Translations under genes and position numbers: made by a program
Notes under the pieces: generated by a model
Database searches by the model: none
What the model was told of the DNA's origin: nothing
Seen by the model: the letters and a program-made list of their open reading frames with translations, nothing else
In this document: positions 63,001 through 64,000 of the stretch, in pieces
How positions within the stretch are numbered: the stretch's first letter is position 1
Layout of the letters: each line of letters opens with the position of its first letter
DNA from: Symbiodinium natans
Taxonomy: Eukaryota > Sar > Dinophyceae > Suessiales > Symbiodiniaceae
DNA length: 64,000 bases
NCBI GenBank assembly: GCA_905221605.1
Contig: CAJNDS010000691.1
Span: forward strand, 431,197 to 495,196
Reading direction: 5' to 3'

Positions 63001-63087
63001 GTGGTCAACATGCAGCATCAAGATATCCGGAGGAGAGGCATCAAGAAGGAGAAGGAGAAGTCCGAGCAGGACAAGAAGGGCCAGTAG
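51867..63087 (+). CDS. KCR: Very-long-chain 3-ketoacyl-CoA reductase (KCR / HSD17B12 type), 14 exons
   Basis: Exons: 51867-51925, 52852-52933, 53331-53381, 54784-54853, 55842-55903, 56962-56994, 57500-57580, 57964-58005, 58813-58877, 59643-59696, 60878-60929, 61782-61832, 62706-62788 and 62940-63087. They total 933 bases, 310 codons plus TAG, with every phase agreeing. The protein starts with a hydrophobic helix (MELLSALAIAVALKASHTLP). It then shows LKQYGEWAVVTGATDGIGKA (SDR cofactor-binding TGxxxGxG), LLVARSEEKLADTAKELK, LDIGILVNNVGMSYP (NNVG), AIVNTSSG (catalytic Ser), EYSAAKAYVE (catalytic Tyr and Lys), ELAPKGIHVQAQTPLFVTTK, VPSPEDYVKCATRQIGYDAV and LQLWVLSLLPEPVA. It ends in lysine-rich ..KKGQ, which fits a KKxx ER-retrieval signal. 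Family members reduce 3-ketoacyl-CoA with NADPH in fatty-acid elongation at the ER. Donors by intron: seven GC (1-4, 6, 7, 11), two GT (5, 13), two GA (9, 10) and two reading GGAGAC (8, 12). Nearly all acceptors are AG|G. Exon 1 and the edges around introns 8 and 12 are the least certain. Confidence 0.88.
52028..52200. mobile_element. Family E hairpin in KCR intron 1
   Basis: GGTCCATGGGTAGTTCTAGGTAGGG..CCAGGGGTAGCTTTAAGTAGGG..TTATAACTACCCCATGAACCTCCAAGTA; an enlarged copy with a repeated left arm. Confidence 0.6.
52598..52672. mobile_element. Degenerate family B element
   Basis: GCACGTTCCCCGTTATACTCACAGTCCTTAATGGGAATGATAATTCCCCCC, then a diverged right arm. It lies in KCR intron 1 with open frames upstream (52344-52628) that I could not confirm as exons. 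Confidence 0.55.
53046..53137. repeat. CCCTAAA tract ending in poly-C (KCR intron 2)
   Basis: About 10 heptamers followed by a C run. A second tract of about 7 heptamers lies at 53263-53310 just before exon 3. Confidence 0.9.
54486..54592. mobile_element. Family B hairpin element
   Basis: TTCCCCTTATACTAAGTTACTAACCGTCCTTAATCGGGATTATAATAGGGGG to ATCACGGTTAGTATAAAGGGGGGGACATCCCA. Confidence 0.7.
54617..54794. repeat. 29-bp direct repeat bracketing a heptamer tract at a splice acceptor
   Basis: ACCTAAACCCTGGGGCAGG and TGCTCCTGGT at 54617-54645 recur at 54766-54794 (ACCTAAACCCTCGGGGAGG..) with two mismatches. The downstream copy is the acceptor and first 11 bases of KCR exon 4. Between them are about 8 perfect CCCTAAA units and variant CCCAAAA. 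Confidence 0.85.
54953..55054. mobile_element. Family B hairpin, best-preserved copy
   Basis: ATGTTCCCCCTTATACTAACAGTCCTTAA..GGGATAATAG, a C run, TTATAATCCCTATTAAGGACTGTTAGTATACGGGGGAACATCCCAA. Arms of about 35 bp pair almost fully. Confidence 0.8.
55449..55562. mobile_element. Family G element in KCR intron 4
   Basis: GACCCAGAGTAGGCCC..GGGTTGCCGTTCCCTTGTAAGCCCCTTTAAACCAAAACGGGCAC..GGTTCATCCTGGGTCTAG; ends are inverted. Confidence 0.65.
56056..56128. mobile_element. Family L element in KCR intron 5
   Basis: TATGGGGGTTTCCGACGAGAGGGGTACCCCTTTTGGGGGCCCC..GGATTC. A poly-C run follows. Confidence 0.55.
56510..56605. mobile_element. Family B hairpin element
   Basis: TTTGGGATGTTCCCCCTTGTATTAACAGTCCCCTAATGGG to ATTCAGGACTGTTTGTATACGGGGGACCAACCCA. 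Confidence 0.75.
57838..57925. mobile_element. Family I element in KCR intron 7
   Basis: GTCGGAATATTTTTCACAGTATTCCCTTATGGTCCC..ATAGTTATACTAATTTCCCCCAAA..CTAAATATTCAGGCCCC. Confidence 0.6.
58346..58480. mobile_element. Repeat family Q, copy 3, in KCR intron 8
   Basis: CCCTTACCTTCGTTAGAAGGTTCTGAAGTATGGGCCC..GGTATGTAAGGGGTTATATAAGG..AGAGGGACCATGTAACTACCCTAACAG. Confidence 0.65.
59196..59290. mobile_element. Family A hairpin, best-preserved copy (KCR intron 9)
   Basis: ACCTGGAGTCTCCAGCGTAGTCCC..TAGTTATAGGGGGATTCTAGTATACTACCCCCAAAAAGGTACTACATAGGAGCCTCTAGGT. Outer ends and the inner TATAGGGG/CCCC stem both pair. Confidence 0.8.
59437..59553. mobile_element. Family E hairpin in KCR intron 9
   Basis: CTTGGAGGTTCATGGGTAGCTGTAAAGTAGGGCT..TTAGAACCCTACTTCCTACCCATGACCCTGCAAGTA. 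Confidence 0.65.
60330..60403. repeat. Interstitial CCCTAAA tract (KCR intron 10)
   Basis: About 10 heptamers. Confidence 0.9.
60694..60870. repeat. CCCTAAA then CCCTAAG array abutting KCR exon 11
   Basis: About 10 CCCTAAA, then 9 CCCTAAG, then CCCTAAA again, ending 7 bases before the exon 11 acceptor. Confidence 0.9.
61478..61575. mobile_element. Repeat family N, copy 2
   Basis: CCTCCTAAGATGGCCC..ATTCCCTCAAGGATCTTTAAAAGGCCCC..GGGTACTGCACC..GGGGTCCAAGG; matches 46582-46688. Confidence 0.6.
62342..62443. mobile_element. Family B hairpin element in KCR intron 12
   Basis: TGGGATGTTTTTACTGATACTAGCAGTCCTTAGTAGGG to CCTAAGAGTGACTGTTAGTGTAAGTGGGAACATCCCCAAG. Confidence 0.7.
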
Positions 63088-63254
63088 AATGCCGATGGCC
63101 CATTCTGGTGGTTGTGGGCAAGCCCTTGCTCAATTAGAGCCAAGTTCGAGATATCGTTTGTTGCACGCGCACGCGCAGACCAAAAAGGTAAAGTGCGAGT
63201 ATGACAGGTTATTAGCTTTGTGTAGGCAATGGGAGATCGAAACTAGTGAGCCTT

Positions 63255-63437
63255 CAAGGGGTACATAAGGACCACTAGGTCCCAACTTTCCTCTGGCTGG
63301 TTCTTAGTAGGGAACGAGGGAATGAGGGCCCTACTTATACCCTTTAAGGGATTCAATATCGGGCCCTCATTCCGTCATTCCCTACTAAGAACCAGGGGGC
63401 AAGGGGTACATAAGGACTACTAGGTACCAACTTTCCT
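63255..63437. mobile_element. Palindromic element K flanked by 38-bp direct repeats
   Basis: Direct repeats at 63255-63292 and 63400-63437 (CAAGGGGTACATAAGGAC..) differ at two positions. Between them, TGGTTCTTAGTAGGGAACGA.. at 63298-63331 and its inverted copy at 63361-63394 form 34-bp arms with two mismatches around a 29-bp loop. Confidence 0.85.
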
Positions 63438-63462
63438 GCTCAGAACGTCTTTCATCTGCAGC

Positions 63463-63920
63463 ATGTTAAGCACAGATGCACTGGCCGTCGGCTTCTGCAT
63501 GTGGGTAGTTCCCAAAATGGTGTTACCCTCTTTTCATACCCCAAATAAAGGGGCCCCCAAAAAGGGTACCCCATGTTTCGGAAACCCCCCCCCCCCCCAT
63601 GTAGGCTTTGATGAGCGACGTCCCGCCATCCATTTGGTTCGACCAGACCGTCCGCCTCGTGTCCGGAGCTGATCTTCACGTAGGGTCCGCTTGTAGTACT
63701 ATTGCGGCCTAGTGGGAAACCCCAACAACTCGGTAGCCGAGTGGTGCCCTTTACCCCTGTATTTCGAGTTCTAGGTTCCCAAATGGCATAAGCAAGCAAA
63801 AAAGGGTGCCCTTATTGTGAGACAGAAACCCTGTGTAGTATGATTGCTGGTGCCCAATTCCAAAGCAGTACCGTATGAGTGGTCCCTCTGGGCACTATTC
63901 TGCAGAATCGCTAATGTCCA
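63463..63920 (+). CDS. 5' part of a gene running off the window
   Basis: Exon 1 (63463-63504) is MLSTDALAVGFCMW, ending before GTAGTT. Exon 2 (63605-63679) reads SDVPPSIWFDQTVRLVSGAD, ending before GTAGGG. Exon 3 (63869 to about 63920) probably reads YRMSGPSGHYSAESLMSS before a GC donor. Phases agree (0). Intron 1 is a family L element with GT-AG ends. The other frames of exons 1 and 2 are also open, so the start is provisional. No family recognised. Confidence 0.5.
63505..63604 (+). mobile_element. Family L element forming a complete GT-AG intron
   Basis: GTAGTTCCCAAAATGGTG..CCCCAAATAAAGGGGCCCCCAAAAAGGGTACCCC..TTTCGGAAACC, a C run and CCATGTAG. It joins the exons at 63463 and 63605 in frame. 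Confidence 0.65.
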
Positions 63921-64000
63921 GCAACCCTAAGCCCTAAACACCAAGCCCTAAACCCTAAGCCCTTAACCCTACACCCTAAACCCTAAGCCCTAAGCCCTAA

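Noticed and set aside
1-64000. CRISPR arrays, rRNA, operons or bacterial regulatory sites
   Set aside because: No evenly spaced identical repeats with unique spacers, no rRNA-like sequence, and the genes are intron-split.

Overview
This is a nuclear contig from an intron-rich eukaryotic microbe. The best fit is a dinoflagellate, possibly Symbiodiniaceae-like; the species cannot be named from the sequence. Four observations support this. (1) TTTAGGG/CCCTAAA heptamer tracts occur every few hundred bases and lie inside introns, not at a chromosome end. (2) A gene that can be assembled completely uses mostly GC and GA 5' splice sites with AG|G acceptors. (3) All coding sequence I can defend is on the + strand, as in unidirectional dinoflagellate gene arrays. 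(4) Exons are small (30-170 bp) and are separated by short hairpin-like repeats in at least a dozen families. Another protist with plant-type telomere repeats is not excluded.

Layout. 0-8 kb: scattered exons, a 128-bp unit repeated three times between heptamer arrays, and a poly-G tract. 8.8-10.7 kb: a three-exon family 1 glycoside hydrolase whose two introns are copies of one repeat family. 11.5-15.2 kb: exons ending in an EF-hand loop. 15.4-16.7 kb: tandem and G-rich repeats. 17.7-20.8 kb: an exon chain with a complete 3' end. 21-25.5 kb: many unrecognised exons. 26.15-26.89 kb: a complete three-exon gene for a 131-residue unknown protein. 27-31.5 kb: more exons and a diverged duplication. 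31.9-37.9 kb: a mobile-element block with a frameshifted P-loop (Rep/helicase-like) protein, an acidic/basic protein and an IS1595/Merlin-type transposase. Inside this block a 2.4-kb segment of host-like exons lies between two copies of a MITE interior. 38.6-50.8 kb: dozens of exons of unrecognised genes. 51.87-63.09 kb: a 14-exon gene for a very-long-chain 3-ketoacyl-CoA reductase (310 codons, closed frame). 63.46 kb to the end: the 5' end of another gene.

The clearest functional content is lipid elongation (KCR, probably in the ER) and beta-glycoside hydrolysis (GH1). There is no operon logic. The unusual part is the intron content: several palindromic repeat families coincide with introns, and heptamer tracts supply GT...AG ends. 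Exon lists for unrecognised genes were made by eye from reading frame, composition and splice signals. Their boundaries and grouping into genes are approximate.
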